Source: Desulfobacterales bacterium HSG17
GTDB lineage: Bacteria > Desulfobacterota > Desulfobacteria > Desulfobacterales > Desulfococcaceae
Direction of reading: 5' to 3'
Assembly: GCA_030377945.1 (NCBI GenBank)
Contig: JAUCGD010000047.1
Location: 1 to 19,532 of the forward strand
Length of the DNA stretch: 19,532 nucleotides
Made by a program: the position numbers and the translations under genes. The notes beneath the pieces are model-generated. The model was given only the letters and a program-made list of their open reading frames with translations. It was not told the DNA's origin and made no database searches. Positions 1 to 7,057 of this stretch are shown here, one piece after another; position 1 is the first letter of the stretch; the number at the start of each line of letters is the position of its first letter.

Positions 1-115
1 TACCCACTAATAAGATTTTTCTTTATTGGTTTTGACGATTTTCGCGTAAATTATTATTCACTGCTGGAGAATACGGAAAATTTTTAAAAATTTTGGCTTT
101 CGGTAGTATAATCGC

Positions 116-718
116 TCAGTTTAGGTGATACATATCCCGGTCATTATACTGCTTTCTTCCATGCACCCGTGCATTTTGTCCTGTCCATTGGTTTTTCAGT
201 TCAAGGGTTGCTATGGGAATGCCGTTTATAAACAGGACCATATCAATCTCTTCATGGGGGTTTTCAGGATTGTAGCGCACCTGACGGGTAACGCTGAACT
301 GATTGGATGCAAAGTCATCTTTAATGCGCTGGCTGCTGCTGGCAAGGGGCAGGGGATAGAGTAAAGAAAATTGGGCATCTTCTAGTTCAAGCCCTTTACG
401 CAGTAAACGAATTACCCCGTATTTTCTGACCATGCGGTCAAAACGCTCCAAAATTTTAAGTTTCCAGTCAGAAGATCGCTTGAGCTTTTCCAGTTCATCT
501 TTTTGAGATGATTGCAAAAAATCCCAAAACCGGGTTTCGTCAATGGCATATTTGGAGTTGAAGTCATCTGCATAGCCAATATGAAAACCATTACCGCCAT
601 ATGCAGCAGAATTGTAATATAGCTCACTGCCTGATGTTTTAAGTTCTTCCAGGCATGTGCCGGTTAAGGCTTTTTCTATTGCCGATTCCAGGGCCTGTTC
701 GTTTGTTTGTGATAGCAT
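116..718 (-). pseudogene. hsdR: Truncated type I restriction enzyme R subunit (HsdR), nuclease domain only
   Basis: The 200 residues match the N-terminal nuclease domain of HsdR, the motor and DNA-cleaving subunit of type I restriction enzymes. Visible marks are the opening SQTNEQALE, RFDRMVRKYG, LLYPLPLASSSQ, and the nuclease core with an Asp in EIDMVLFINGIP followed by LELKNQ (the D...ExK motif, residues about 158-177). HsdR proteins are usually about 800-1100 residues; here the frame stops with TGA just after QYNDRD, before any helicase motor. The 115 bases beyond the stop show no HsdR-like sequence in the frames I read, and include an AT palindrome at 77-94. The ATG overlaps the TAA of the upstream RAYT gene (TAATG), so translation may be coupled to it. 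The product should lack DNA translocation and restriction. The rest of the gene could lie outside the window after an insertion. Confidence 0.82.
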
Positions 719-1368
719 TATTGGTTTTCCATATAAAATTTATCTTTTTTCCAAAGAATCACATTGTTTTCCATATAATTCAAAATTTGCTTAAAAGATG
801 CATCATTTCTGATGATGTGGTCGTGAAATCGAGGCTGCCATGCAAAATCAGATTTGATCTGACGGGCATTTTTGGTGACACCTGTTTTAAAACCACGAAT
901 AATGGATGCCAGATTTTGTGATTGCGGCCCAAATCGATTAACAGGTTTTCGTCCCCGTCTCCGTAGAGACGCAATATTTTGCGTCTCTACAATGGAATCA
1001 TCATATCCACGCCCATCATCAACCTTATCAATAATCACGATCCCATGTACATGATTCGGCATAATAATAAATCCCCCCAATTTCACAAATGGAAAATGTT
1101 CAGGGATTTGCAACCAACAATCATAGGCCACCCGACCTATTTCCGATAATTGCATTTCAGCCCGCCCCCGTAGAGACGCAATATTTTGCGTCTCTACAAT
1201 ATTTTGCGTCTCTACGGCATTTTGTATTCCATCGACAATATTCCCAAAATAGAAAAACTTGTTTTTTGTACAAATGGTAACAAAATATGCTGCATTCCAC
1301 CCATAATTCCAATTCTGTAAACGGGCTGATGCTATACGAAATTTATTTTTGTATTTACCTGTGTTCAT
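718..1368 (-). CDS. REP-associated tyrosine transposase (RAYT, Y1/HUH single-strand transposase family)
   Basis: This is a Y1-type HUH nuclease of the RAYT group, which cuts single-stranded DNA at GTAG-led palindromes (REPs). Seen in the protein: YFVTICTKN at 28-36, the HUH metal-binding motif H106-V-H108 within MPNHVHGI, WQPRFHDHIIRN at 177-188, and the probable catalytic Tyr198 in ILNYMENN. The 216 residues are slightly longer than many relatives because two stretches, 52-67 and 127-136, are encoded by the same palindrome that forms the array upstream; both read VETQNIASLR and sit between core elements, probably in loops. The start at 1368 is preceded by the same leader found in every array unit. 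The stop overlaps the hsdR start by one base. The gene looks intact, so it may be active. It lies inside a type I restriction operon, presumably as an insertion. Confidence 0.9.
   Translation of the reverse strand: MNTGKYKNKFRIASARLQNWNYGWNAAYFVTICTKNKFFYFGNIVDGIQNAVETQNIVETQNIASLRGRAEMQLSEIGRVAYDCWLQIPEHFPFVKLGGFIIMPNHVHGIVIIDKVDDGRGYDDSIVETQNIASLRRRGRKPVNRFGPQSQNLASIIRGFKTGVTKNARQIKSDFAWQPRFHDHIIRNDASFKQILNYMENNVILWKKDKFYMENQ
963..990. repeat. GTAG-led palindrome inside the RAYT coding sequence
   Basis: A perfect 28-nt palindrome arm pair, GTAGAGACGC and GCGTCTCTAC, around an 8-nt AT core (AATATTTT). It is read in frame by the RAYT gene as VETQNIASLR (residues 127-136). Its core orientation matches the minority type in the array (copies at 1932 and 2089). 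Confidence 0.92.
1170..1215. repeat. GTAG-led palindrome plus duplicated half inside the RAYT coding sequence
   Basis: A complete palindrome at 1170-1197 (GTAGAGACGC, core AATATTTT, GCGTCTCTAC) is followed at 1201-1215 by a second copy of its right half. In the RAYT reading frame this gives the tandem VETQNI-VETQNIASLR (residues 52-67). The duplication spans 18 nt, so the frame is kept. Confidence 0.9.
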
Positions 1369-1372
1369 GTTT

Positions 1373-2116
1373 TAAATCCCCCCGGTAGAGACGCAAAATA
1401 TTGCGTCTCTACGTACGAAATTTAATTTTGTATTTACCTGTATTAATTTTTAAATCCCCCCGGTAGAGACGCAAAATATTGCGTCTCTACGTACGAAATT
1501 TAATTTTGAATTTACCTGTATTCATGTTTTAAATCCCCCGGTAGAGACGCAAAATATTGCGTCTCTACGTACGAAATTTATTTTTGTATTTACCTGTATT
1601 AATTTTTTCAATTCCCCGGTAGAGACGCAAAATATTGCGTCTCTACGTACGCAATTTAATTTTGTATTTACCTGTATTCATGTTTTAAATTCCCCGGTAG
1701 AGACGCAAAATATTGCGTCTCTACGTACGCAATTTAATTTTGTATTTACCTGTATTCATGTTTTAAATTCCCCGGTAGAGACGCAAAATATTGCGTTTCT
1801 ACGTACGCAATTTAATTTTGTATTTACCTGTGTTCATTTTTTTAATCCCCCCGGTAGAGACGCAAAATATTGCGTCTCTACGTACGAAATTTATTTTTGT
1901 ATTTTCCTGCATTCATTTTTTAAATCCCCCGGTAGAGACGCAATATTTTGCGTCTCTACGTACGAAATTTATTTTTGTATTTACCTGTGTTCATGTTTTA
2001 AATCCCCTCGGTAGAGACGCAAAATATTGCGTCTCTACGTACGCAATTTATTTTTGTATTTTCCTGTATTCATTTTTTAAATCTCCCGGTAGAGACGCAA
2101 TATTTTGCGTCTCTAC
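1373..2116. repeat. Ten-unit 78-bp array of REP-like palindromes fused to copies of the RAYT 5' end
   Basis: Ten 28-nt palindromes start at 1385, 1463, 1541, 1619, 1697, 1775, 1854, 1932, 2011 and 2089, spaced 78 bp (79 twice). Each has arms GTAGAGACGC/GCGTCTCTAC; the copy at 1775 has one arm mismatch. The 8-nt core is AAAATATT in eight copies and reversed (AATATTTT) at 1932 and 2089. The roughly 50-bp spacer, read on the minus strand, repeats the RAYT leader (GGGGGATTTAAAAC), start codon and first 11 codons. Each unit then hits TAG supplied by the next GTAG palindrome, so most units encode a 12-residue mini-ORF such as MNTGKYKIKFRT. Seven of nine spacers keep the ATG; the spacers at 1413-1462 and 1569-1618 do not. 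The array begins 12 bases after hsdS and probably folds into successive hairpins in the operon transcript. GTAG at the 5' foot of a hairpin is the known recognition mark of RAYTs. Confidence 0.93.
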
Positions 2117-2128
2117 GGTGATGTTTTC

Positions 2129-3436
2129 CTATTGTCCCACCTTTATTTTTCCGGTAACAGCGCTGTTTATAAGCGTGGCTTTGTATTCTTTTAGTTTTTC
2201 GATCTGTTTTTGTTGAAGGATAATGGCTTTGTCTATTTTAGCTGATTCCTTTTCAATGTTAGAGACAATGGTTGTTTGTTCCTCAAGTGGCATTAAAATT
2301 ACTGGAATATTTTTTATATCAGACATATTTAAATGCAAAACCGTAGATCCGGCAGACAAAAAATCAATGTATGTTCTTCCCAGTTTTGAGTATATTAGGC
2401 TGATTACTAATTGAGGATGAATTCGTTCATGGTTTATTTTTAACCACACCATTCTTTGTCCTAAGCATAACTCAATATTTTTTGGAATTATACACGCCTC
2501 ACCAGCAGGGGCTTCTCTTGTGAACAATATGTCTTCAGGATTTGGTATTCCTCTTTTTGTCCACTGTATAAATCCATTTTCATTTGTATATTTTGCATCA
2601 GTATACACAAGTTTACCATCTTTTACATTCGATGTTCTAACAACAAAAAATCTCTCTTCATCTACAAATGGTGCTGTTTTGTGTTCACAGTCGATAATAC
2701 CTTTTAATGAATATTTTATCGGTTCTATCGTCCAATGCTTAGGAACATCCCCAATCCACTCCACCCCAGAATCTTTCATTTTAACATCAGGGTTCAAACC
2801 TTTGGTAACAGCATTTTGAATCACGATCTGCTTGCGCTCTTTTAACAGCTCTACCATTTTCTCTTTTAGCGCCACTGCCCGGTCGATTTTGTTGCATTTT
2901 TCATCCAGGAAATTGGCAATGGCGGTTTGCTCGGGGAGTGGGGGGAGGATTATTGGGATATTTTTCATCCTGTTTTTTGATAAATCCCATTGTCCGATTC
3001 TGACACCATCAGAGGCTCGGCCAAAAAAAGAGACATAAAGACTGCTACGAATAGCGGTATGAAAGAAATTTGAGAATAAATCTTCAGTTATTTTAAAAAC
3101 ATAATATGCAGGGCTGACAATGCCATTATAGTTTGAAACACCATATGAACCCTGCCATGCTTTCATTTTATTCATCCCAAATTGACCTTTCCATAATACT
3201 TTATAACCAGTTAAGTCATCTGGTATATAATTATGGTTTTCATCTTGATTTTCCACATCTCTTTTAATTACACCTTTTTCACGGGTAATAGAAAGCAATT
3301 GTAGGTCCGGTCTGTTTTTTATTGAACAAGGACTTAAAATCTGACCTAACCTCTTCACTTCCCAACCAACCGGTATCTCCCCAATCCACTCCGGAGTCTT
3401 TATAAGACGGATATTTTTTAATTGCCATTTGACCAT
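2129..3436 (-). CDS. hsdS: Type I restriction-modification specificity subunit S (HsdS), 5' end frameshifted
   Basis: HsdS picks the two half-sites recognised by the type I methylase/restriction complex. The protein has the usual twofold layout: target domain 1 (about 13-170), central helical conserved region with PLPEQTAIANFLDEKCNKID, a second domain opening with KDSGVEWIGDVPKHW, and a C-terminal conserved region MPLEEQTTIVSNIEKE ending LINSAVTGKI. The given start (3436) yields an odd leader, MVKWQLKNIRLIKTPEW. In the neighbouring frame an ATG at 3449, behind a good AAGGGG ribosome site, encodes MNYPNGQMAIKKYPSYKDSG, the normal HsdS opening. It leaves frame at about 3386-3394, where GGAGTGGAGTGG seems to have lost 5 bases. 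The second domain keeps the intact GTGGAGTGGATT. Either the gene is disabled or the 3436 start rescues it with about 14 altered residues. Confidence 0.88.
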   Translation of the reverse strand: MVKWQLKNIRLIKTPEWIGEIPVGWEVKRLGQILSPCSIKNRPDLQLLSITREKGVIKRDVENQDENHNYIPDDLTGYKVLWKGQFGMNKMKAWQGSYGVSNYNGIVSPAYYVFKITEDLFSNFFHTAIRSSLYVSFFGRASDGVRIGQWDLSKNRMKNIPIILPPLPEQTAIANFLDEKCNKIDRAVALKEKMVELLKERKQIVIQNAVTKGLNPDVKMKDSGVEWIGDVPKHWTIEPIKYSLKGIIDCEHKTAPFVDEERFFVVRTSNVKDGKLVYTDAKYTNENGFIQWTKRGIPNPEDILFTREAPAGEACIIPKNIELCLGQRMVWLKINHERIHPQLVISLIYSKLGRTYIDFLSAGSTVLHLNMSDIKNIPVILMPLEEQTTIVSNIEKESAKIDKAIILQQKQIEKLKEYKATLINSAVTGKIKVGQ

Positions 3437-3543
3437 TCGGGTAATTCATCACTAATTCCCCTTTTTTCAATCATGTGAATATGTGAGCAGCTCAATTCTC
3501 TACACAGTGTGTAGAGTTTTTCAATTTCCAAACACTCTTCCAA
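3418..3543 (-). CDS. Possible 41-residue ORF between hsdM and hsdS
   Basis: After the hsdM stop, a frame open from TTG (3543) to TAA (3418) encodes LEECLEIEKLYTLCRELS and continues to MIEKRGISDELPEWSNGN. An internal ATG lies near 3474. It overlaps the start of hsdS in another frame. The composition looks protein-like (charged, with amphipathic helix potential) rather than random, but I do not recognise it and see no good ribosome binding site. It may be a small operon protein, a relic, or chance. Confidence 0.25.
   Translation of the reverse strand: MEECLEIEKLYTLCRELSCSHIHMIEKRGISDELPEWSNGN
3498..3516. repeat. 19-nt perfect inverted repeat in the hsdM-hsdS gap
   Basis: CTCTACACA-G-TGTGTAGAG is a perfect inverted repeat with a single central base. 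It lies 33 nt past the hsdM stop and about 50 nt before the likely ancestral hsdS start. It is not followed by a T-run on either strand, so it is not a typical terminator. It could be an operator or an RNA hairpin; its GTAG/CTAC ends face the opposite way from the REP palindromes. Confidence 0.5.
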
Positions 3544-3549
3544 TGTTAA

Positions 3550-5898
3550 TTACCCAAAATTCAAAATATCCATAATCAAACCTTCGCTCTCTTGCTCCAA
3601 TTCCAGCATATCAGCGCTGACCTCCTCAATGGATTTTAAAGGCTTGTGCTGATAAAAGTATTTATTGAAACTGATCTCATAGCCAATTTTGATTTTATCC
3701 AGATCAATCCAAGCCTCATCCACATGGGGTTTTACTTCCTGCAAAAAGTAGTCGTACACTTTTTCTTTTAACGGCACATTTTCACTATCCCGCAGATCAC
3801 TTTCACTCTCATATACAATATAATCCCCTTTTTTCTTACCTGGATAATAACCAAAATCCGGCAGTTGTTCAACAGTGCAGTCCAGTCGGTGCAGCAAGTT
3901 GTCAAGCTTGTCACTGCTGAGTTTCTGCTGTTTTTTAATCACCTTTTCGGCGCTTTCATCATAAGAAGTAATTGCCCCGTATATGGCGTTTTTCTCTGAA
4001 GCTGTGAGTTTTATTTTTTTCGCTTTCAGCACCTTTTCAACCTGTACTTTAAACTTGTTGAAATCTTTGTGTTCATTTTTGCCAATGGCTTTTTGCAGTG
4101 TTTGGGCGTGCTGCATCAACACCCGATGTTTTTCCCAATGGACAGATGAGCAAAGGGATTTGCGCTTTTTAGCATTAAGATCAAATTCGTTTTTTTCACA
4201 CCAGTGCAGGATTTCTTTTTCAAGTTCCGGCAGTTGGCTGTAAATACGCTCTTCAAAAGTTTCAAAAGCCCATTCCATGGGCTCTTTCAGTGTCTTGTCA
4301 AAACGCAGACCGGAAACCGCCTCATGGGTAAATTGAGCTTTAATCCGTTTTGGACGCTCAACAGGGACTTTATAATAGCCAAAGTCACTGTTATCAAAAA
4401 TCTTTGCTGCCAGACCTTCATCACCTTGTTTTTTGACTTTGGCAAAGTCATTACAGGCTTTTTGAATCGCCTTGATATGTTCCGGCTTGAGTTCACAGTT
4501 TTTATTGCCCAGGTTTTTACGCAATTTGCCAAAGCAGTCTGATGCGTCAATAAGCTGCACCTTACCCTTACGCCTTTTTTCCTTGTTATTGCACAAAATC
4601 CAGATATAGGTCGTGATACCGGTATTGTAAAACAGATTGTTGGGCAGTTGGATAATGGCTTCAAGCATATCATTTTCTATGATATAACGCCGAATATTGC
4701 TTTCACCGCCACCTGCATCACCGGTAAACAGGCTGGAGCCGTTATGAACTGAAGCAATACGGGAGCCAAGAGGGGTTTGGCTGATTGGTTTCATCTTGTT
4801 GACCATTTCCATCAAAAACAAAAGCTGCCCGTCAGAAGATCGGGGAGTAGCAGGAGCTTCTTCCTCATTGCCCCAGTAATCCTTGAGCGCTACAAGAAAC
4901 CTTGGGTCAATAATATCTTTACCGTCTTTGATATATTTCACCTCAGTACTCCAGGATTTACCATAAGGCGGATTTGAAAGCATAAAATCAAAGCGGGTTC
5001 CTGCAAACTCATCAGTGGAAAGGGTGGAGCCTTCACGGATATTTTCCGGGTCATTACCTTTTATCATCATGTCTGATTTACAGATGGCATAGGTTTCATC
5101 ATTGATTTCCTTGCCATAGAGATAAACATCACCTTTGGATTGTATTCCGCCGTTCTCATCTTTAACAAAGTTTTGAGATTCAGTGAGCATACCGCCCGAA
5201 CCGCAGGCCGGATCATAAATTGTCATAACAGGCGGCAGCTTGTCTTTGACCGGTTCAAAAATAATGTGGGTCATCAGGTCAATAACTTCACGGGGAGTAA
5301 AATGCTCTCCTGCCTCTTCGTTATTTTCTTCGTTGAATTTCCGAATCAGCTCTTCAAACACATAACCCATGCCCAGATTGGACAGAGCAGGCATTTTTTT
5401 GCCTTCCGGGTCATCCTTGTCAAAGGGAGTCAGGTTTATATACGGGGAAGTGAACTTTTCAAGCACATCAAGCAGCACATCTTTTGAAGCCATATGCCGG
5501 ATCTGTCTTGTGAGTTTGAACTTTTCAATAATCTCTTTTACGTTGGTGCTGAACCCTTTCAGGTAATCTTCCACATTGGCCTGTAAAATCTGCTGATTAT
5601 TAGTGGCAGTATCATAGAGCCTTTGCAGGGTCCATTCACTGGTGTTGTAAAACACATAACCGCTGGCATCCCTCAGCCCGGTTTCATCCCACTCTGTAAA
5701 ACCTGCTTCATCACGCTGAAAGGCAAGTTCTTCCATAACCTTATCTTTGCTCGGTTCCAGCAAGGCATCAAGCCTTCTTAAAACCACCATCGGGAGAATT
5801 ACATCACGATATTTACCCCGAACATAGACATCTCTCAAACAATCATCTGCAATTGACCAGATGAAGGATATTAACTTATTATGCACTGCTGTGTTCAC
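3550..5898 (-). CDS. hsdM: Type I restriction-modification DNA methyltransferase subunit M (HsdM)
   Basis: HsdM transfers a methyl group from S-adenosylmethionine to adenine (N6) within the site chosen by HsdS. The 782-residue protein starts with the HsdM N-terminal helical domain (about 5-150). The methylase follows: GEHFTPREVIDLM at 197-209, the SAM-binding motif DPACGSGG at 229-236, and the catalytic NPPY at 309-312. It is clearly longer than E. coli HsdM (about 530); residues after about 520 form a charged C-terminal extension typical of the long-HsdM branch. The start is GTG at 5898 with AAAGGA about 9 bases upstream. It is the first gene of the locus. No frameshift is seen, so methylation may persist if HsdS works, although HsdR is broken. 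Confidence 0.95.
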   Translation of the reverse strand: MNTAVHNKLISFIWSIADDCLRDVYVRGKYRDVILPMVVLRRLDALLEPSKDKVMEELAFQRDEAGFTEWDETGLRDASGYVFYNTSEWTLQRLYDTATNNQQILQANVEDYLKGFSTNVKEIIEKFKLTRQIRHMASKDVLLDVLEKFTSPYINLTPFDKDDPEGKKMPALSNLGMGYVFEELIRKFNEENNEEAGEHFTPREVIDLMTHIIFEPVKDKLPPVMTIYDPACGSGGMLTESQNFVKDENGGIQSKGDVYLYGKEINDETYAICKSDMMIKGNDPENIREGSTLSTDEFAGTRFDFMLSNPPYGKSWSTEVKYIKDGKDIIDPRFLVALKDYWGNEEEAPATPRSSDGQLLFLMEMVNKMKPISQTPLGSRIASVHNGSSLFTGDAGGGESNIRRYIIENDMLEAIIQLPNNLFYNTGITTYIWILCNNKEKRRKGKVQLIDASDCFGKLRKNLGNKNCELKPEHIKAIQKACNDFAKVKKQGDEGLAAKIFDNSDFGYYKVPVERPKRIKAQFTHEAVSGLRFDKTLKEPMEWAFETFEERIYSQLPELEKEILHWCEKNEFDLNAKKRKSLCSSVHWEKHRVLMQHAQTLQKAIGKNEHKDFNKFKVQVEKVLKAKKIKLTASEKNAIYGAITSYDESAEKVIKKQQKLSSDKLDNLLHRLDCTVEQLPDFGYYPGKKKGDYIVYESESDLRDSENVPLKEKVYDYFLQEVKPHVDEAWIDLDKIKIGYEISFNKYFYQHKPLKSIEEVSADMLELEQESEGLIMDILNFG

Positions 5899-6268
5899 TA
5901 TGTTATTCCTTTTATATTTCTAATATTGTCTTTCAGTCTCAAAAGCAGTCTTCGAGCAGTCTGGAAATGATAACTTTTGAATATTTCATAAAAAAGAGTA
6001 CAAATGCAAGAAAATTATTTTTTATCAGTATATTAGTTAAAGCTCCAATCAATTATTATTTGTTTTATTGCAGCGGGTTTTGAATGGACAGCATCATGAA
6101 AATCAACTTGTCCTAATTATCTCCAATGATCGAAAAAATGTTTGGCTTACATGAGTTTCCTGCGCAATTATGAAAGAAAATGAAGTATATCAAACAAAAT
6201 TTGATTTTACAGTGAATTATTGTTATAATATTTAAACTTTGAAATGTATCAAACTATAAGGAGCTGTC
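5899..6268. other. Divergent intergenic region between hsdM and the DUF3795 gene
   Basis: About 370 bases, very AT-rich, with no gene that I can support. It must hold the promoters of both flanking genes. On the plus strand a good sigma-70 promoter is visible (6201-6229). On the minus strand a weak TTGAGA near 5936-5941 lies at plausible distance from hsdM but without a good -10. Short related strings, TATATCAAAC near 6187 and GTATCAAACT near 6246, flank the plus-strand promoter and may be chance. Confidence 0.6.
6201..6229 (+). promoter_or_regulatory. Sigma-70-type promoter for the DUF3795 gene
   Basis: -35 TTGATT (6201-6206), 17-nt spacer, -10 TATAAT (6224-6229). The expected start of transcription is about 6236, 33 bases before the ATG at 6269. 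An AAGGAG ribosome site lies at 6258-6263. Confidence 0.75.
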
Positions 6269-6766
6269 ATGCAGGAAGATAAAAAATTAGCCGCTGTCTG
6301 CGGCCTTTACTGTGAAGCATGTACTTTATTCATTGCCACAAAGGAAGATCCTGAAAGGCTTAAGGGATTGGCAGCACGATTTCAGCTTTCAGAGGAAGCT
6401 GTTAAATGTTATGGATGTCGCTCAGATAAAAGGGGGCCTTACTGCCAGAAATGCAAAATGTTCACTTGTGCTGCTGAAAAAGGAATTGATTTTTGCTCTG
6501 AATGCAATGATTATCCCTGTAATGATCTTAAACAATTTCAATCTGAAAGACCGCATCGGATAGAGCTTTGGGATGACCTTGAGCGGATCAAGGCAACAGG
6601 TTATCAAGATTGGTTAAAGGAAATAAGAGAACACTATACTTGCTCTCAATGCAGTACCATCAATTCAGCGTATGATCTGAAATGCAGAAAGTGCGATGAA
6701 GAACCAGGTTGCGGTTACGTTGAAAAACACAAGCAGGCAATTGAGCAGGTTTTGAAGAATATGTGA
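6269..6766 (+). CDS. DUF3795 Cys-rich protein with C-terminal zinc ribbon
   Basis: The 165 residues fit the DUF3795 family of small Cys-rich cytoplasmic proteins of unknown function, common in anaerobes. Seen: the opening CGLYCEAC (near residues 11-18), then CYGC, CQKC, CAAE and CSECNDYPC clusters, followed by a separate C-terminal ribbon of two pairs (CSQC ... CRKC). The many Cys pairs suggest zinc or iron-sulfur binding. An AAGGAG site five bases before ATG and a strong promoter upstream support the start. No partner gene is adjacent on this strand, so it seems monocistronic. It is flanked downstream by repeats rather than a clear terminator. Confidence 0.88.
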   Translation: MQEDKKLAAVCGLYCEACTLFIATKEDPERLKGLAARFQLSEEAVKCYGCRSDKRGPYCQKCKMFTCAAEKGIDFCSECNDYPCNDLKQFQSERPHRIELWDDLERIKATGYQDWLKEIREHYTCSQCSTINSAYDLKCRKCDEEPGCGYVEKHKQAIEQVLKNM

Positions 6767-6789
6767 TGAGCAAACACAGAAATATTAAG

Positions 6790-6830
6790 ATTTTAATCTG
6801 TGAAAATCTGCGTAATCTGTGGTTAAAAAT
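6790..6830. repeat. AATCTGTG-type internal repeats
   Basis: Three close variants occur in a row: AATCTGTG, AATCTGCG, AATCTGTG, ending GGTTAAAAAT. Strings of this kind are widespread dispersed intergenic repeats in several phyla (recognised from general knowledge). No function is assigned. Confidence 0.45.
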
Positions 6831-6891
6831 GCAGCAGAATTTATGCATGGTATTTAGTAAGGGATTTGCCAAATATTAATATAGCCATGCG

Positions 6892-7018
6892 GCCTGGAGC
6901 TAAAGCTCCAGGCTAGAAGCTGAACCAGGCTAAAGCCTGCTGTTAAAGTCATATTTTGTTATTTATTCAGCACCCTTTAGGGTGGTTTAGCTTGTAGCTG
7001 GGGGATTTATTCCCCAGC
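6892..7018. repeat. Cluster of four palindromes between convergent genes
   Basis: Perfect inverted repeats follow one another: GCCTGGAGCT-AA-AGCTCCAGGC (6892-6913), CAGGCT-AA-AGCCTG (6926-6939), CACCCT-TT-AGGGTG (6971-6984), and GCTGGGG/CCCCAGC around an AT core (6997-7018). The last is preceded by GTAG (6994-6997), the RAYT hallmark. The cluster fills the gap between the ends of two converging genes (DUF3795 plus, oppF minus). No T-run marks a terminator, but the folded RNA could protect 3' ends from both sides. Confidence 0.85.
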
Positions 7019-7057
7019 TTTATGCAGGTATTTTATTTATTAGGAATTCCCTTACTG

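Noticed and set aside
77..94. 18-nt AT palindrome near the left edge as a terminator for hsdR
   Set aside because: It is only A and T, has a weak stem and no following T-run distinct from the repeat itself.
1385..2116. CRISPR array
   Set aside because: The spacers are copies of each other and of the RAYT 5' end, not unique sequences, and there are no cas genes.
1791..2216. Plus-strand 141-codon ORF with repeated PVETQNIASLRTKFIFVF-like segments
   Set aside because: It is produced by the 78-bp period being a multiple of three through the repeat array; it has no ribosome site and runs into antisense hsdS.
4204..4542. Plus-strand ORFs inside hsdM
   Set aside because: They are antisense shadows with no family features; hsdM on the other strand is certain.
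6660..6872. Minus-strand 70-codon ORF over the DUF3795 3' end
   Set aside because: It overlaps a well-supported gene and the dispersed repeat and shows no recognisable protein pattern.
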